Below, in pieces: positions 8,540 through 18,146 of a DNA stretch of 32,366 bases. This stretch comes from Macrococcoides caseolyticum. Its GTDB lineage: Bacteria > Bacillota > Bacilli > Staphylococcales > Staphylococcaceae. Position 1 is the stretch's first letter. Every line of letters begins with the position of its first letter. Location of the stretch: assembly GCF_002902665.1 (NCBI RefSeq), contig NZ_PPRM01000022.1, positions 1 to 32,366 of the forward strand. Direction: 5' to 3'. Under the pieces are notes generated by a model. It had not been told where the DNA came from. It did no database searches and saw only the letters and a program-made list of their open reading frames with translations. Position numbers and translations under genes: made by a program.

Positions 8540-9517
8540 TTAGAATTCTAACGTCTTTTTCGCTACTGCGATAATGTCTTCTTTGTTTGGTAACCAAACG
8601 TTTTCTGCTTGAGTGAATGGGTAAGCAGTATCAGGTGCTGATACACGTCCGATAGGTGCTTCCAGGCTTAAAATCGCACGCTCTGAAATTTCAGATACGA
8701 CATTTGCACCAACACCCGCTTGTTTTTGTGCTTCCTGAACGACAACAACGCGACCAGTCTTCTCAACAGAAGCAATGATTGTTTCAATATCAAGTGGTTG
8801 AACAGTACGTAAGTCGATGACTTCTACTGAATGTCCATCTTTCGCTAACGTTTCTGCTGCTTTCATAGATTCTTGAACCATTGCACCATAAGTAATGATT
8901 GATAAATCAGTACCCTCTTGTTTCACTGCTGCTTTACCGATTTCAACCGTATACTCTTCTTCAGGTACTTCTTCACGGAATGAACGGTATAATTTCATAT
9001 GCTCTAAGTAAACGACAGGGTCGTTGTCACGAATTGCTGAAATTAATAATCCTTTAGCATCATATGGGTTTGATGGAATAACAACTTTAACACCAGGTGT
9101 TTGCGCCATTAGACCTTCTAAGTTATCTGCATGAAGTTCTGGTGTATGTACCCCACCACCAAATGGTGAACGGATAACAACTGGTGCAGTCTTTGTTCCG
9201 CCTGAACGGAAGTATTGACGAGATAATTGTGCTGCAATTGAATCGAATACTTCGAATACGAATCCGAAGAACTGAATTTCCATTACTGGACGGAAACCAG
9301 TTAATGATAAACCTACCGCTAAACCACCGATACCAGACTCAGCAAGTGGTGTATCGAATACACGATCTTCACCGAATTCTTTTTGAAGTCCTTCAGTCGC
9401 ACGGAATACCCCACCGTTGACACCAACGTCTTCTCCGAAAACTAATACGTTTTCGTCATTTTTTAGTTCTGTTTGAAGCGCATTTGTAATCGCTTGAATC
9501 ATTGTCATTTGTGCCAT
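8540..9517 (-). CDS. pdhB: Pyruvate dehydrogenase E1 component, beta subunit
   Basis: Beta subunit of the thiamine-diphosphate-dependent E1 (325 residues), which with PdhA decarboxylates pyruvate and acetylates the lipoyl arm of E2. The sequence begins with the typical [20 protein letters not shown] and [21 protein letters not shown], where the glutamate of GEDVG activates the cofactor. Further family blocks are [34 protein letters not shown] and the C-terminal transketolase-like domain ([13 protein letters not shown]). It begins three bases after the pdhA stop, so alpha and beta should be made in equal amounts. Confidence 0.96.
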   Translation of the reverse strand: MAQMTMIQAITNALQTELKNDENVLVFGEDVGVNGGVFRATEGLQKEFGEDRVFDTPLAESGIGGLAVGLSLTGFRPVMEIQFFGFVFEVFDSIAAQLSRQYFRSGGTKTAPVVIRSPFGGGVHTPELHADNLEGLMAQTPGVKVVIPSNPYDAKGLLISAIRDNDPVVYLEHMKLYRSFREEVPEEEYTVEIGKAAVKQEGTDLSIITYGAMVQESMKAAETLAKDGHSVEVIDLRTVQPLDIETIIASVEKTGRVVVVQEAQKQAGVGANVVSEISERAILSLEAPIGRVSAPDTAYPFTQAENVWLPNKEDIIAVAKKTLEF

Positions 9518-9520
9518 GAC

Positions 9521-10636
<1,116 letters not shown>

Positions 10637-10678
10637 TCAATTCACCAAACCTTTCTAGTTTTTATACGTTACAAGTTC

Positions 10679-10708
10679 ATAGTATCACAAAATTGTATTA
10701 CTGTTAAA
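10679..10708 (-). promoter_or_regulatory. Candidate pdhA promoter (extended -10)
   Basis: On the minus strand TTTAAC (10703-10708) and TACTAT (10679-10684) are 18 bp apart, and TGA directly before the hexamer gives an extended -10 (TGnTACTAT). The predicted start is about 36 bases before the pdhA ATG. The -35 match is weak. Confidence 0.45.
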
Positions 10709-10732
10709 GAAAAAGTTTGTGACAATATAATG

Positions 10733-10811
10733 AGCATGAAATAAGGGTTATTTCATGCTGTGTTATAGTAAACGACGTCACTGTTATATATCAAAAATTA
10801 TAACAGCAGTG
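10733..10811. terminator. Two hairpins between ykyA and pdhA
   Basis: The first is a perfect 12-bp stem with a GGG loop (AGCATGAAATAA at 10733-10744, complement at 10748-10759). The second (10779-10811, arms CACTGTTATA and TATAACAGcAGTG with one bulge) begins just after the ykyA stop codon. Neither has a clean T run on the minus strand, so they may end ykyA transcription only partly, or act in the pdhA upstream region. Both ykyA and pdhA point leftwards. Confidence 0.4.
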
Positions 10812-10812
10812 C

Positions 10813-11445
10813 CTATTTGCCGTTCAATATATCTGTCATTTTCGTTTTCTCCTGCTCAACTGCTCTTAACGTGTTGGCATACGCAGTAGTGTCTTTCTTA
10901 AACTGTTCATACTTCTTAGTGACATCTTCAATCTTGTCATTGACCACCTTAGATTTTGGCTGTGGCTGTTTCAAATATGTAAATACCTCTTTTTCTGTTC
11001 TAAGGATATCTTTATAGCTATCCATAAGCTGCTGGTGCTGCGTGTATTTCTTATCATTCGTCGCTATAAATGATGCGACCTGCTTTTTCTGTGTTTCATC
11101 CTTGATGTCTTTCGTTATCGCTTTTGCATCTTCATAAATTCCTTTTGATTTGTCCATTGCCTTTACTTCTTCTTCAATGGCATCTCTTCTGTCGTCCGCA
11201 TTTTTCAGCAGCTGGTCAGCGTAGCCTTTAATTTCACCTTGCTTCGCTTTATTGATCTGATTAAAGATTTTCACCTTGTCATTCTCTAGTTTCTGTAGTT
11301 TTTCACCTGTTGTCTTGACAGGTTCTTCCGCTTTTACAGAAGTGTCGATCTGCGTGGCAAAATTGCCGAGCGCCTCTGTCTTACCTTGACAGGCAGCTAA
11401 TAATAGAACCATTAACAAAGCAAATAATAATTTACTTATCTTCAT
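10813..11445 (-). CDS. ykyA: YkyA-type cell-wall-associated lipoprotein
   Basis: A 210-residue exported lipoprotein. The signal peptide (MKISKLLFALLMVLLL) ends in a lipobox LAAC with the lipidated cysteine at 19. The rest is almost entirely hydrophilic, Lys/Glu-rich helix (about residues 40-210) likely to form coiled coils. This layout and the position between def and pdhA fit the YkyA family of putative cell-wall-binding lipoproteins. Its function is unknown. The ATG has AGGAGG upstream. It is divergent from def across a 109-bp gap. Transcription could read into pdhABCD, because only imperfect hairpins separate it from pdhA. Confidence 0.8.
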   Translation of the reverse strand: MKISKLLFALLMVLLLAACQGKTEALGNFATQIDTSVKAEEPVKTTGEKLQKLENDKVKIFNQINKAKQGEIKGYADQLLKNADDRRDAIEEEVKAMDKSKGIYEDAKAITKDIKDETQKKQVASFIATNDKKYTQHQQLMDSYKDILRTEKEVFTYLKQPQPKSKVVNDKIEDVTKKYEQFKKDTTAYANTLRAVEQEKTKMTDILNGK

Positions 11446-11554
11446 ATTGAACCTCCTTGATTTATGGCTTTATGTTATATCTTTTCAAAATCATTTTCAA
11501 ACGATAGCACATATCGTCATAATTTGATATATTTTATTGTAAGGAGTGAAGACA

Positions 11555-12109
11555 ATGCTAACAATGAAAGACATTATTCGGGACGGACATCCTACATTAA
11601 GAGCGAAAGCTGAGGAAGTTCCATTACCCCTATCAACAGAAGACAGACAGCTGATCGATGACATGCTTGAATTCCTTAAGATGAGCCAGGATGAAGAACA
11701 GAGCAGAAAGTATCAGCTAAGAAGCGGTGTCGGCATCGCAGCACCACAGCTGAATCATAAGAAACGCATGCTCGTCATCCATTTCTATGACGAAAAAAAG
11801 GGTGACTATGTGACGCATCAGCTGATCAATCCGAAGATCATCAGCCATAGTGTGGAGAAATCCTATCTACCGACAGGTGAAGGCTGTCTGAGTGTAGATG
11901 AAGCAATACCGGGCATCGTACATCGCTATGCGCGTATCACCATCAAGGCGTATACCCCGGACGGTGAAGAAGTGAAGCTTAGATTAAAGGACTTCAGTGC
12001 AATCGTTGCTCAGCACGAAATCGATCATCTGAACGGTGTCATGTTCTATGATCATATCGATAAGGCTGACCCAATGAAAGTACAAAAGGATGCCATTGCA
12101 GTAGAATAA
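11555..12109 (+). CDS. def: Peptide deformylase
   Basis: Removes the formyl group from the first methionine of new proteins, using a metal ion (usually iron) in the cytoplasm. I start it at the ATG at 11555, eight bases after AAGGAG, giving 184 residues beginning [11 protein letters not shown]. The frame also opens with a GTG at 11546 but that overlaps the ribosome site. All three active-site motifs are present: [14 protein letters not shown] (metal-binding Cys) and QHEIDH (two His and the catalytic Glu). The inserted segment around [10 protein letters not shown] is typical of the larger Gram-positive type 2 enzymes. It is a single gene ended by a strong bidirectional terminator that begins in its stop codon. 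Confidence 0.95.
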   Translation: MLTMKDIIRDGHPTLRAKAEEVPLPLSTEDRQLIDDMLEFLKMSQDEEQSRKYQLRSGVGIAAPQLNHKKRMLVIHFYDEKKGDYVTHQLINPKIISHSVEKSYLPTGEGCLSVDEAIPGIVHRYARITIKAYTPDGEEVKLRLKDFSAIVAQHEIDHLNGVMFYDHIDKADPMKVQKDAIAVE

Positions 12110-12153
12110 AAAACCGAAGCATATGAAGTGCACTTCATATGCTTCGGTTTTTT
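12108..12153. terminator. Bidirectional terminator between def and the HAD operon
   Basis: A perfect inverted repeat of 23 bases per arm (12108-12130 and 12131-12153) has A6 at one end and T6 at the other, so it can stop transcription from both sides. It begins within the def stop codon and ends at the stop codon of the convergent small gene (12153-12155). Confidence 0.92.
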
Positions 12154-12410
12154 TAAATAAATTCATCGTTTCTTACATGGTATGCGATTCCTTTTTCATC
12201 CAGTACCTGGGTGATTTCATCAAGCTCATCAACATGCAGAAACATCGGATCTTTCGGTCTCGGTGCTAGATGTACATCTTCTGCTTCAAACAGGTCTTCG
12301 TATAAAAATGTAGCGACGACATCATTTCCTCTGACATTAAATTCTATCATTCTAAGATGAATCTCTTTATTTTCTGACTCTCTCAATATCTCTTGTGCAT
12401 GTGTATTCAT
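12153..12410 (-). CDS. Small conserved-looking hypothetical protein
   Basis: A small acidic protein of about 85 residues that I do not recognise. It has mixed alpha/beta character (IHLRMIEFNVRGNDVVATFLYED, then a Pro-containing loop and DELDEITQVLDEKGIAYHVR) and no membrane segment or cysteine. The open frame overlaps the end of the HAD gene by four bases, but the GAAGG there touches the first ATG (12419). The ATG at 12410 is nine bases away and is the more likely start. Close coupling to the HAD phosphatase gene suggests one transcript. The function is unknown. Confidence 0.7.
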   Translation of the reverse strand: MNTHAQEILRESENKEIHLRMIEFNVRGNDVVATFLYEDLFEAEDVHLAPRPKDPMFLHVDELDEITQVLDEKGIAYHVRNDEFI

Positions 12411-12415
12411 CGCCA

Positions 12416-13195
12416 TCATCCTTCAATTAAATTTAATGCTTTAACTGCATACATTATACCATCTTCATCAACTGCTTTTGTAACAAAATCTGCATACTGT
12501 TTCAATTCATCAACACCGTTGCCCATCACCACACCAATGCCAGCACCTTCGATCATCTCGATATCATTCAGACCATCTCCAAATGCAACCGTATCTTCAA
12601 TATCAAATCCAAGCGAGGCTGCAAGGTGTGTTATCCCCCTCATCTTGGAGCCGTTATCAGGCACGACGTCACGACTCAGTTCATGCCATCGTATAAACTT
12701 CAGATGTTCAAATTTTCCATCATAGATTCCGTCTTCACTTTGCTGATGAAATATCAGCGCCTGATAGATTTTGTGCTGCGTATAGAAAATGTCATCTTTA
12801 CGTGGATGCGCCATATGCATCGTACTCAGACTTGTCTCAATATCCTCGTGGAAATCAATATTCGCTACAAGGTCATCATGTGTCAGGAAGACTACTGGAT
12901 GATCATGTTCACGTGCAGTATGTTCAAGCGCTTTAAGGCTTTCAGTATCGAGCGGATTTTCATAGACGACATTACCATTTGCATAGACATACTGACCGTT
13001 AAATGACACATAGTCCTTAATACCCGTCTCTTCCAGCACTGACTGCACCATAAATGGTGCACGTCCTGTCGCAATCGCCACACTATGTCCTTGTGTCTGC
13101 AACGCCTTTATTGCAGCCATCGTTGAATTTGGAATCTTTTTATCGTGATCATAAAGTGTACCGTCAATATCAAATAATATTAATTTATGTTCCAT
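12416..13195 (-). CDS. HAD-superfamily (Cof-type, IIB) phosphatase
   Basis: Cytoplasmic magnesium-dependent phosphatase of the Cof/YidA type (259 residues), probably acting on sugar phosphates or similar small molecules. HAD motif I is FDIDGTLYD, with nucleophile Asp9 and acid Asp11. Motif II is the AIATGR threonine, and motif IV is AFGDGLNDIEMI with the metal-binding aspartates. The inserted cap domain (about residues 85-180) marks subclass IIB. The ATG is preceded by AGGAGG. It overlaps the small gene downstream. The substrate cannot be told from sequence. Confidence 0.9.
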   Translation of the reverse strand: MEHKLILFDIDGTLYDHDKKIPNSTMAAIKALQTQGHSVAIATGRAPFMVQSVLEETGIKDYVSFNGQYVYANGNVVYENPLDTESLKALEHTAREHDHPVVFLTHDDLVANIDFHEDIETSLSTMHMAHPRKDDIFYTQHKIYQALIFHQQSEDGIYDGKFEHLKFIRWHELSRDVVPDNGSKMRGITHLAASLGFDIEDTVAFGDGLNDIEMIEGAGIGVVMGNGVDELKQYADFVTKAVDEDGIMYAVKALNLIEG

Positions 13196-13279
13196 CTTTG
13201 TCCTCCTACTATATTTATTTATAAACTATCAGTTTTCAGAACATTTTCATATAAATATGATTATTCTTTTCATAAGGCT

Positions 13280-13312
13280 TTACACTTATATTAAAAATCA
13301 TGTAATATAATA
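13280..13312 (+). promoter_or_regulatory. Candidate rpoY-rnjA promoter
   Basis: TTTACA at 13280-13285 is followed 18 bp later by TAATAT (13304-13309), which overlaps a perfect TATAAT at 13307-13312 (21-bp spacing). Initiation would be near 13316-13320, leaving a leader of roughly 85 bases before rpoY. Which -10 is used cannot be decided by eye. Confidence 0.5.
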
Positions 13313-13353
13313 GTACTCATACATTTTTAATAATGTCTTGTACGGTTATCTAA

Positions 13354-13371
13354 GCCCTAGACTTCTAGGGC
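13354..13371 (+). promoter_or_regulatory. Leader hairpin upstream of rpoY-rnjA
   Basis: A perfect 7-bp GC-rich stem (GCCCTAG / CTAGGGC) with an ACTT tetraloop lies in the predicted leader, followed by ATTCTTTATG and, about 20 bases later, the rpoY ribosome site. It is too weak in its T tract for a full terminator. It could act in attenuation or in control of mRNA decay. Confidence 0.45.
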
Positions 13372-13403
13372 ATTCTTTATGTAAATTATAGGAGGCAATA
13401 AAT

Positions 13404-13616
13404 ATGGCAATTTTTAAAGTATTATATCAGGAAGACAAAGCAGAAGTAATCATTCGTGAAAACACACAGGTTAGATATTTCGACGCAGTGAGCGAAGAAC
13501 AAGTGAGAAGATATTTAATCGATCGTCCTTACAACATCGAATTTGTTCAGAAACTTGAAGGTGCACACCTTGAGTATGAACAAAAAGCTGATAACTACAG
13601 CGTGGAGAAAATTTAA
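13404..13616 (+). CDS. rpoY: RNA polymerase epsilon subunit
   Basis: A 70-residue protein matching the small epsilon subunit of Firmicutes RNA polymerase (formerly YkzG/DUF1447). Hallmarks are the opening [20 protein letters not shown], the [12 protein letters not shown] helix and [16 protein letters not shown]. It binds the polymerase core and has been proposed to help protect it or tune its activity. The start has AGGAGG eight bases upstream. Its stop codon shares one base with the rnjA start, and the pairing of rpoY with rnjA is the standard arrangement in staphylococci and bacilli. Confidence 0.94.
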   Translation: MAIFKVLYQEDKAEVIIRENTQVRYFDAVSEEQVRRYLIDRPYNIEFVQKLEGAHLEYEQKADNYSVEKI

Positions 13617-15301
13617 TGAAACAATTAAGCAAAAATGAAGTAGGTGTCTTCGCGCTCGGAGGTATGGGCGAAATCGGTAAGAACACCTACGCAATAGAGT
13701 ATCAGGATGAGATTGTCGTCATTGATGCAGGTATTAAGTTTCCAGAGGACGAGTTACTTGGTATCGACTATGTTATACCTGACTACACTTATCTTGTAGA
13801 GAACAAAGAGAGAATTAAAGGATTATTCATTACCCATGGCCATGAAGATCATATCGGAGGTGTACCTTTTCTATTAAAGCAGCTCAATGTTCCAATATAC
13901 GGTGGTCCATTAGCATTAGGTCTAATTCGTAATAAATTAGAAGAGCATGGTCTGCTTAGGACAGCAAGTTTAAATCCAATAACTGAAGACAGTATCTTTG
14001 AATTTAAACACCTGAAGGTATCCTTCTATCTAACGACACACTCTATACCTGAAGCATACGGTGTCATTGTAGATACACCTGAAGGTAAGATTGTGCATAC
14101 CGGAGACTTTAAGTTTGACTTTACACCTGTTGGTGAACCTGCTAACATCGCTAAGATGGCACGTCTTGGTGAAGAAGGTGTGCTGTGCCTATTATCAGAT
14201 TCAACAAACGCAGAAGTTCCAAACTTTACGATCAGTGAACGTGAAGTCAGGCAGAACGTCGAACAAATCTTCCGTAAATGTACTGGTCGTATCATCTTTG
14301 CGACATTCGCTTCAAACATCTATCGTGTGCAGCAAGCAATCGAGGCAGCGGTGAAGTTCGACCGTAAGATTGTCATATTCGGACGTTCCATGGAGAACAA
14401 TATTAAGATCGGTACAGAACTAGGCTATATTAAAGTACCGCCCGAAACATTTATCGAGGCCAATAAGATCAATACAGTACCGAAACATAAATTACTGATT
14501 CTATGTACCGGCTCTCAAGGAGAACCGATGGCAGCCCTGTCGCGCATCGCTAATGGTACGCATCGTCAGATTTCTATCATCCCTGAAGATACAGTAATCT
14601 TCAGTTCTTCCCCTATTCCAGGGAATACGTTAAGCGTAAACCGTACAATCAACGCCCTTTATAAAGCAGGTGCTGATGTTGTTCACGGGAAATTATCAAA
14701 TATCCATACGTCTGGACACGGTTCTCAAGAAGAACAGAAATTGATGCTACGCCTTATGAAACCGAAGTACTTTATGCCGATTCATGGGGAATACCGTATG
14801 CAGAGCCTGCATGGACAGCTTGGTGTCGACTGCGGTGTGAACCCAGATAATGTATTCATTCACGAAAATGGTGACGTGCTGGCATTAACGCATGACTCAG
14901 CACGTCATGCAGGTCGTATACAGGCTGGTAATGTACTTGTTGATGGAAGTGGTATCGGCGATATCGGTAACGTAGTCATCAAAGACCGCAAGATGCTGTC
15001 AGAAGAAGGTCTAGTCATCGTAGTAGTCAGCGTGGATTTCGAAAAGAATCAGCTGCTTAGTGGTCCTGATATCATCTCACGCGGCTTTGTATATATGCGT
15101 GAATCTGGACATATGATCTATGAAGCGAGCAGACTACTTAAAAAACGCGTCATTGAGAAACTAAATTCTGGTGAGGAGCTTGAATGGCATCATATTAAGA
15201 ATGTCATCAGCGAAACGCTTGCACCATACCTTTATGAAAAGACGAAACGTAAACCGATGATCCTTCCGATGATCATGGATGTTAATAAAGATAAGAAATA
15301 A
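13616..15301 (+). CDS. rnjA: Ribonuclease J1
   Basis: Metallo-beta-lactamase/beta-CASP ribonuclease (561 residues) with endonuclease and 5'-to-3' exonuclease activity, central to mRNA decay and rRNA maturation in Firmicutes. The zinc site is [10 protein letters not shown] (His74, His76, Asp78, His79), with further ligands in [10 protein letters not shown] and HTGDFKFD. Beta-CASP motifs are visible in the middle, including the HTSGHG stretch and MPIHGEYRM. The C-terminal dimerisation domain follows. GGAG within the end of rpoY serves as ribosome site, so the two genes are translationally coupled. A hairpin with a T run lies four bases after the stop codon. Confidence 0.96.
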   Translation: MKQLSKNEVGVFALGGMGEIGKNTYAIEYQDEIVVIDAGIKFPEDELLGIDYVIPDYTYLVENKERIKGLFITHGHEDHIGGVPFLLKQLNVPIYGGPLALGLIRNKLEEHGLLRTASLNPITEDSIFEFKHLKVSFYLTTHSIPEAYGVIVDTPEGKIVHTGDFKFDFTPVGEPANIAKMARLGEEGVLCLLSDSTNAEVPNFTISEREVRQNVEQIFRKCTGRIIFATFASNIYRVQQAIEAAVKFDRKIVIFGRSMENNIKIGTELGYIKVPPETFIEANKINTVPKHKLLILCTGSQGEPMAALSRIANGTHRQISIIPEDTVIFSSSPIPGNTLSVNRTINALYKAGADVVHGKLSNIHTSGHGSQEEQKLMLRLMKPKYFMPIHGEYRMQSLHGQLGVDCGVNPDNVFIHENGDVLALTHDSARHAGRIQAGNVLVDGSGIGDIGNVVIKDRKMLSEEGLVIVVVSVDFEKNQLLSGPDIISRGFVYMRESGHMIYEASRLLKKRVIEKLNSGEELEWHHIKNVISETLAPYLYEKTKRKPMILPMIMDVNKDKK

Positions 15302-15304
15302 TAT

Positions 15305-15361
15305 ATATCGCGAGTAAGTACCAGATTATCGTGTTTTCTGGTACTTACCCGCGATATTTTT
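15305..15361 (+). terminator. rnjA terminator (first twin hairpin)
   Basis: Arms of 21 bases with one mismatch (15305-15325 and 15337-15357) are followed by TTTTTG on the plus strand. The stem contains the core AAGTACCAGA / TCTGGTACTT, which recurs in the second hairpin. Confidence 0.85.
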
Positions 15362-15372
15362 GTAATTTGCAT

Positions 15373-15411
15373 ACGCAAGTACCAGATTACGCGTTATTCT
15401 GGTACTTGCGT
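15373..15411. terminator. Second twin hairpin, overlapping the NERD gene 3' end
   Basis: A perfect 14-bp stem (ACGCAAGTACCAGA at 15373-15386, complement at 15398-15411) has the same core as the rnjA terminator 50 bp away. On the plus strand it is followed by CGCTTTATTTTTAT. On the minus strand no T run follows. The NERD stop codon (15394-15396) lies in the loop, so one arm codes for the protein's last residues. Confidence 0.65.
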
Positions 15412-16356
15412 CGCTTTATTTTTATAAATTTCGTATTTCAATACCGCTTCCTGCACAAATAAATGATTTGATTTGTTAATGGTATATACTTTTCCTTTCG
15501 TACTACCTTTACTTGCATAATTCGCGCTCAATACTCTCTGCACGGTAGATCTGCCGATACCTGTAAAGTCCATCACTTCTGAAGTTTTGACGCTTGACTT
15601 CTTAAGGACAGAAATCGCATCAAATGCAATACGTACCGCTTCCTGCTTGCTTATCTTATTTCCGCAGATACACGTAACCTTCTTCTCCGTCATTTCAAAC
15701 TTCCGCAAAAATCTTCTGCACTTTGGGCATTTGATGCCTTTACGCATCTTTTCAAAATTATAATAATGAATGCGCTTATATGTATCCGGCTTGTGATAAC
15801 TTTTGATAAGTCGTGCTGCACTAATCGCCTCTTCTGTCGGCTGAGTATTGAGTGCCGCTAAAATTCTTTCTAAATCTTTATAAAATAGCACTCTTTTATG
15901 CCCACTGAATCCACGCACATTAAAATTCTCATTAATGAACAGCATAAAGCTTTCAACTTTATAATGGATACAATGTCTATGACAGAAGTCTTTAAGTAGA
16001 TAATCAGCCCGCAACAACTGATCGACCGGGTCTTTAATCACATGTCCGTCATCTTTAACAAAATTATTATCAACTACGTGATAGTTACCATAATAGTTCT
16101 TAATATCAAAATGCAGCAAATAATCCCCATGGAAAATTAAAAAATCGTACTGCACTTCATCAACCAATTCAAACCTTGTGTTCCATAGCTTTACACCACC
16201 AAGGGACTTCACATGATTGAAAAACTGCAGTTCTCCTGCATAACCCATTTCAAAATTTGCAAGATTCCGTTTATCATATTTATTAAGTCTAGTCCGATGC
16301 TTCACTTCTAATAGATAGCGTTCATAGTCACTGAATTCATACATTGATATAAACAT
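15394..16356 (-). CDS. NERD-domain nuclease-like protein with zinc ribbon and HTH
   Basis: A 320-residue protein with three parts. Residues about 35-140 match the NERD (nuclease-related) domain, a relative of restriction endonuclease folds. Candidate active-site residues are Glu42 in GYAGELQ, Asp71 in VQYDFLIF and Asp84/Lys86 in FDIKNYYG. Residues 210-231 form a four-cysteine zinc ribbon (CPKC ... CIC; Cys210, 213, 229, 231). Residues about 255-278 look like a helix-turn-helix (VKTSEVMDFTGIGRSTVQRVLS). It may therefore bind and cut or repair nucleic acid, but this is inference. The start has GAGGTG at good spacing. It lies between rnjA and the ktr gene, where I recall no such gene in S. aureus. 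Its last six residues are encoded in a hairpin arm. I see no disruption. Confidence 0.75.
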   Translation of the reverse strand: MFISMYEFSDYERYLLEVKHRTRLNKYDKRNLANFEMGYAGELQFFNHVKSLGGVKLWNTRFELVDEVQYDFLIFHGDYLLHFDIKNYYGNYHVVDNNFVKDDGHVIKDPVDQLLRADYLLKDFCHRHCIHYKVESFMLFINENFNVRGFSGHKRVLFYKDLERILAALNTQPTEEAISAARLIKSYHKPDTYKRIHYYNFEKMRKGIKCPKCRRFLRKFEMTEKKVTCICGNKISKQEAVRIAFDAISVLKKSSVKTSEVMDFTGIGRSTVQRVLSANYASKGSTKGKVYTINKSNHLFVQEAVLKYEIYKNKATQVPE

Positions 16357-16408
16357 AGGTCACCTCAAGAATAATATACAACCTGGACACTACATTTTTC
16401 AAATAACA

Positions 16409-16445
16409 ATAACCCCGAATGACTGTATACATCATTCGGGGTTAT
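16409..16445. terminator. Hairpin terminator between the ktr gene and the NERD gene
   Basis: A perfect 14-bp stem (ATAACCCCGAATGA at 16409-16422, complement at 16432-16445) lies just after the ktr stop codon. The minus strand continues TGTTATTTG, a modest T-rich tail. The stem sequence is nearly the same as that of the terminator at 20691-20743. Confidence 0.7.
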
Positions 16446-16448
16446 CTT

Positions 16449-17111
16449 CTATTCTTTCATTATCTTCTTCTCAAAACGGTTCAGATCATTATCATGACCG
16501 ATCATTATAAGAATATCTCCATTCTCAATTGCTACAGTCGGATCAGGTGACACGATAATCTCTCTGCCACGCTTAACGGCGATAATATTGATACCATAAT
16601 TCGCACGGATATCCAGCTCAAGAATAGTATGTCCTTGCAAATTTTCACCTGCACGAATCTCAACAATCGAGTGCTGATCAGAAAGTTCAAGATAATCCAG
16701 TACAGAGGAACTCGCAACATTATGCGCAATACGTCGGCCCATATCACGTTCCGGATGCACGACTGTATCTGCACCGATTTTATTCAGTACTTTCGCATGA
16801 TAATCATTCTGTGCCTTCGCAGTAACCTTCTTAACACCGAGATCCTTTAATATTAATGTCGTCAAGATGCTTGCCTGTATATTATCCCCAATCGCGACTA
16901 TGACATGGTCGAAGTTACGGATACCCAGACTTTTCAGTACATTCTCATCCGTCGTATCTGCAATCACTGCATGCGTCGCGATATCAGCGTACTCGTTGAC
17001 ACGCGCTTCATCTGAGTCAATCGCCATAACGTCCATATCAAGTGCACTTAATTCTTTTACGATACTACCACCAAATCGGCCAAGCCCAATGACAACAAAT
17101 TCTTTTTCCAT
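16449..17111 (-). CDS. ktrC: Potassium channel regulatory subunit (KtrA/KtrC, RCK family)
   Basis: Cytoplasmic nucleotide-binding ring subunit that gates a Ktr-type K+ transporter (220 residues). The TrkA-N Rossmann fold starts VIGLGRFGGSIVKEL (7-21), with the acidic residue that contacts the ribose in AIDSDEARV. Residues about 135-220 are the TrkA-C (RCK-C) domain that binds further ligands such as c-di-AMP in relatives. The channel partner KtrB/KtrD is not in the window. It follows cydB by 15 bp, so it is probably co-transcribed with cydAB, and a hairpin follows. The KtrA versus KtrC choice is made by the recalled S. aureus gene order only. Confidence 0.85.
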   Translation of the reverse strand: MEKEFVVIGLGRFGGSIVKELSALDMDVMAIDSDEARVNEYADIATHAVIADTTDENVLKSLGIRNFDHVIVAIGDNIQASILTTLILKDLGVKKVTAKAQNDYHAKVLNKIGADTVVHPERDMGRRIAHNVASSSVLDYLELSDQHSIVEIRAGENLQGHTILELDIRANYGINIIAVKRGREIIVSPDPTVAIENGDILIMIGHDNDLNRFEKKIMKE

Positions 17112-17126
17112 AGTGACTACCCCTTA

Positions 17127-18146
17127 TTATTTCTTTTTCCCTTTGACATAATCTGCATCAAAGATAAACAATCTCATTAATAAATATAAAGAAGGGAGCA
17201 GTAAAAGTAAACCTAAAATAAATGCGACGACTAAATAAAAGGCCATCGTCTCATTGACAACTGCTTTATCCATATTCACATATGGATATAGGATGTACGG
17301 CAATTTACTGATGCCATAACCATAGAATGCTGTCGCAAACTGCAGCACGACAAAGATAAACGCGATATCAAGTGATTTCTCTAAGTAATACAGCACCAGT
17401 GCAATTAAGAAGCATACGATACTGAGTCCGAAGAGCCACCAGTAGTCACCTACTGCTGTGTTAAAGTGCAGTTCGTTCTGCTGTCTTAAACTTAAGAATG
17501 TGAACTGACAGATGACAAGCATCGGCAATGCCCATATTAAATACCAGTTTCTTAAGATTCTATACGCTTTCATATCATTTGCGCGCTTTGCATAGACCGT
17601 CAAGAATGCTGCAGAGATAAACAGCACGGAAATGATGCATAGAAATACAACGCTCCATGAAAATGGACTCATCAGGAGTTCAAGCCAGTCGAATGCGATC
17701 CCCTTCTTCGTTTCATGAATAAATCCCCCTTCAGAAATCGTAAGAACTGTTGAGAATGATGCCGGAATCAGCAATCCACTGATACCATATAATGCAACCC
17801 ATGCAAGTTTAGAGTCCTTACCATATGTTTCAAACGCATAGAATGAACCACGTATCGTCAGCAACAAGAGTGCCACACTTACAGGGATCAGTAATGTCGT
17901 TCCAAAATAGTAGGCAGTGTCCGGAAAGAATCCAACAATACCTACAAAGAAGAACACTAAGAAGACATTCGTTACTTCCCACACCGGGTTCAAGTAACGC
18001 TTGATAATCTCTCTTAACTCATTCTCCTGATGTGTCAGCTTTGCATACAGTATAAAGAATCCAGCACCAAAATCAATGGCACCGAGAATAATATAACCGA
18101 ATAAGAACGTCCACAGTACGAGTATTCCAATATGTTGATAGTCCAT
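17127..18146 (-). CDS. cydB: Cytochrome bd ubiquinol/menaquinol oxidase subunit II
   Basis: Membrane subunit II of cytochrome bd oxidase, 339 residues with about eight or nine hydrophobic helices. It begins with the family sequence WTFLFGYIILGAIDFGAG (13-30), followed by the RYLNPVWEVTNVF stretch typical of CydB. Together with CydA it oxidises menaquinol and reduces oxygen to water at low oxygen tension. Its start codon shares one base with the cydA stop (TAATG), a tightly coupled pair. The C-terminus ends in a short basic tail (VKGKKK). Confidence 0.94.
   Translation of the reverse strand: MDYQHIGILVLWTFLFGYIILGAIDFGAGFFILYAKLTHQENELREIIKRYLNPVWEVTNVFLVFFFVGIVGFFPDTAYYFGTTLLIPVSVALLLLTIRGSFYAFETYGKDSKLAWVALYGISGLLIPASFSTVLTISEGGFIHETKKGIAFDWLELLMSPFSWSVVFLCIISVLFISAAFLTVYAKRANDMKAYRILRNWYLIWALPMLVICQFTFLSLRQQNELHFNTAVGDYWWLFGLSIVCFLIALVLYYLEKSLDIAFIFVVLQFATAFYGYGISKLPYILYPYVNMDKAVVNETMAFYLVVAFILGLLLLLPSLYLLMRLFIFDADYVKGKKK

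Noticed and set aside
10712-10725. TTGTGA-like half site upstream of pdhA as a possible Rex operator
   Set aside because: Only one half matches. There is no TCACAA at the required six-base spacing.
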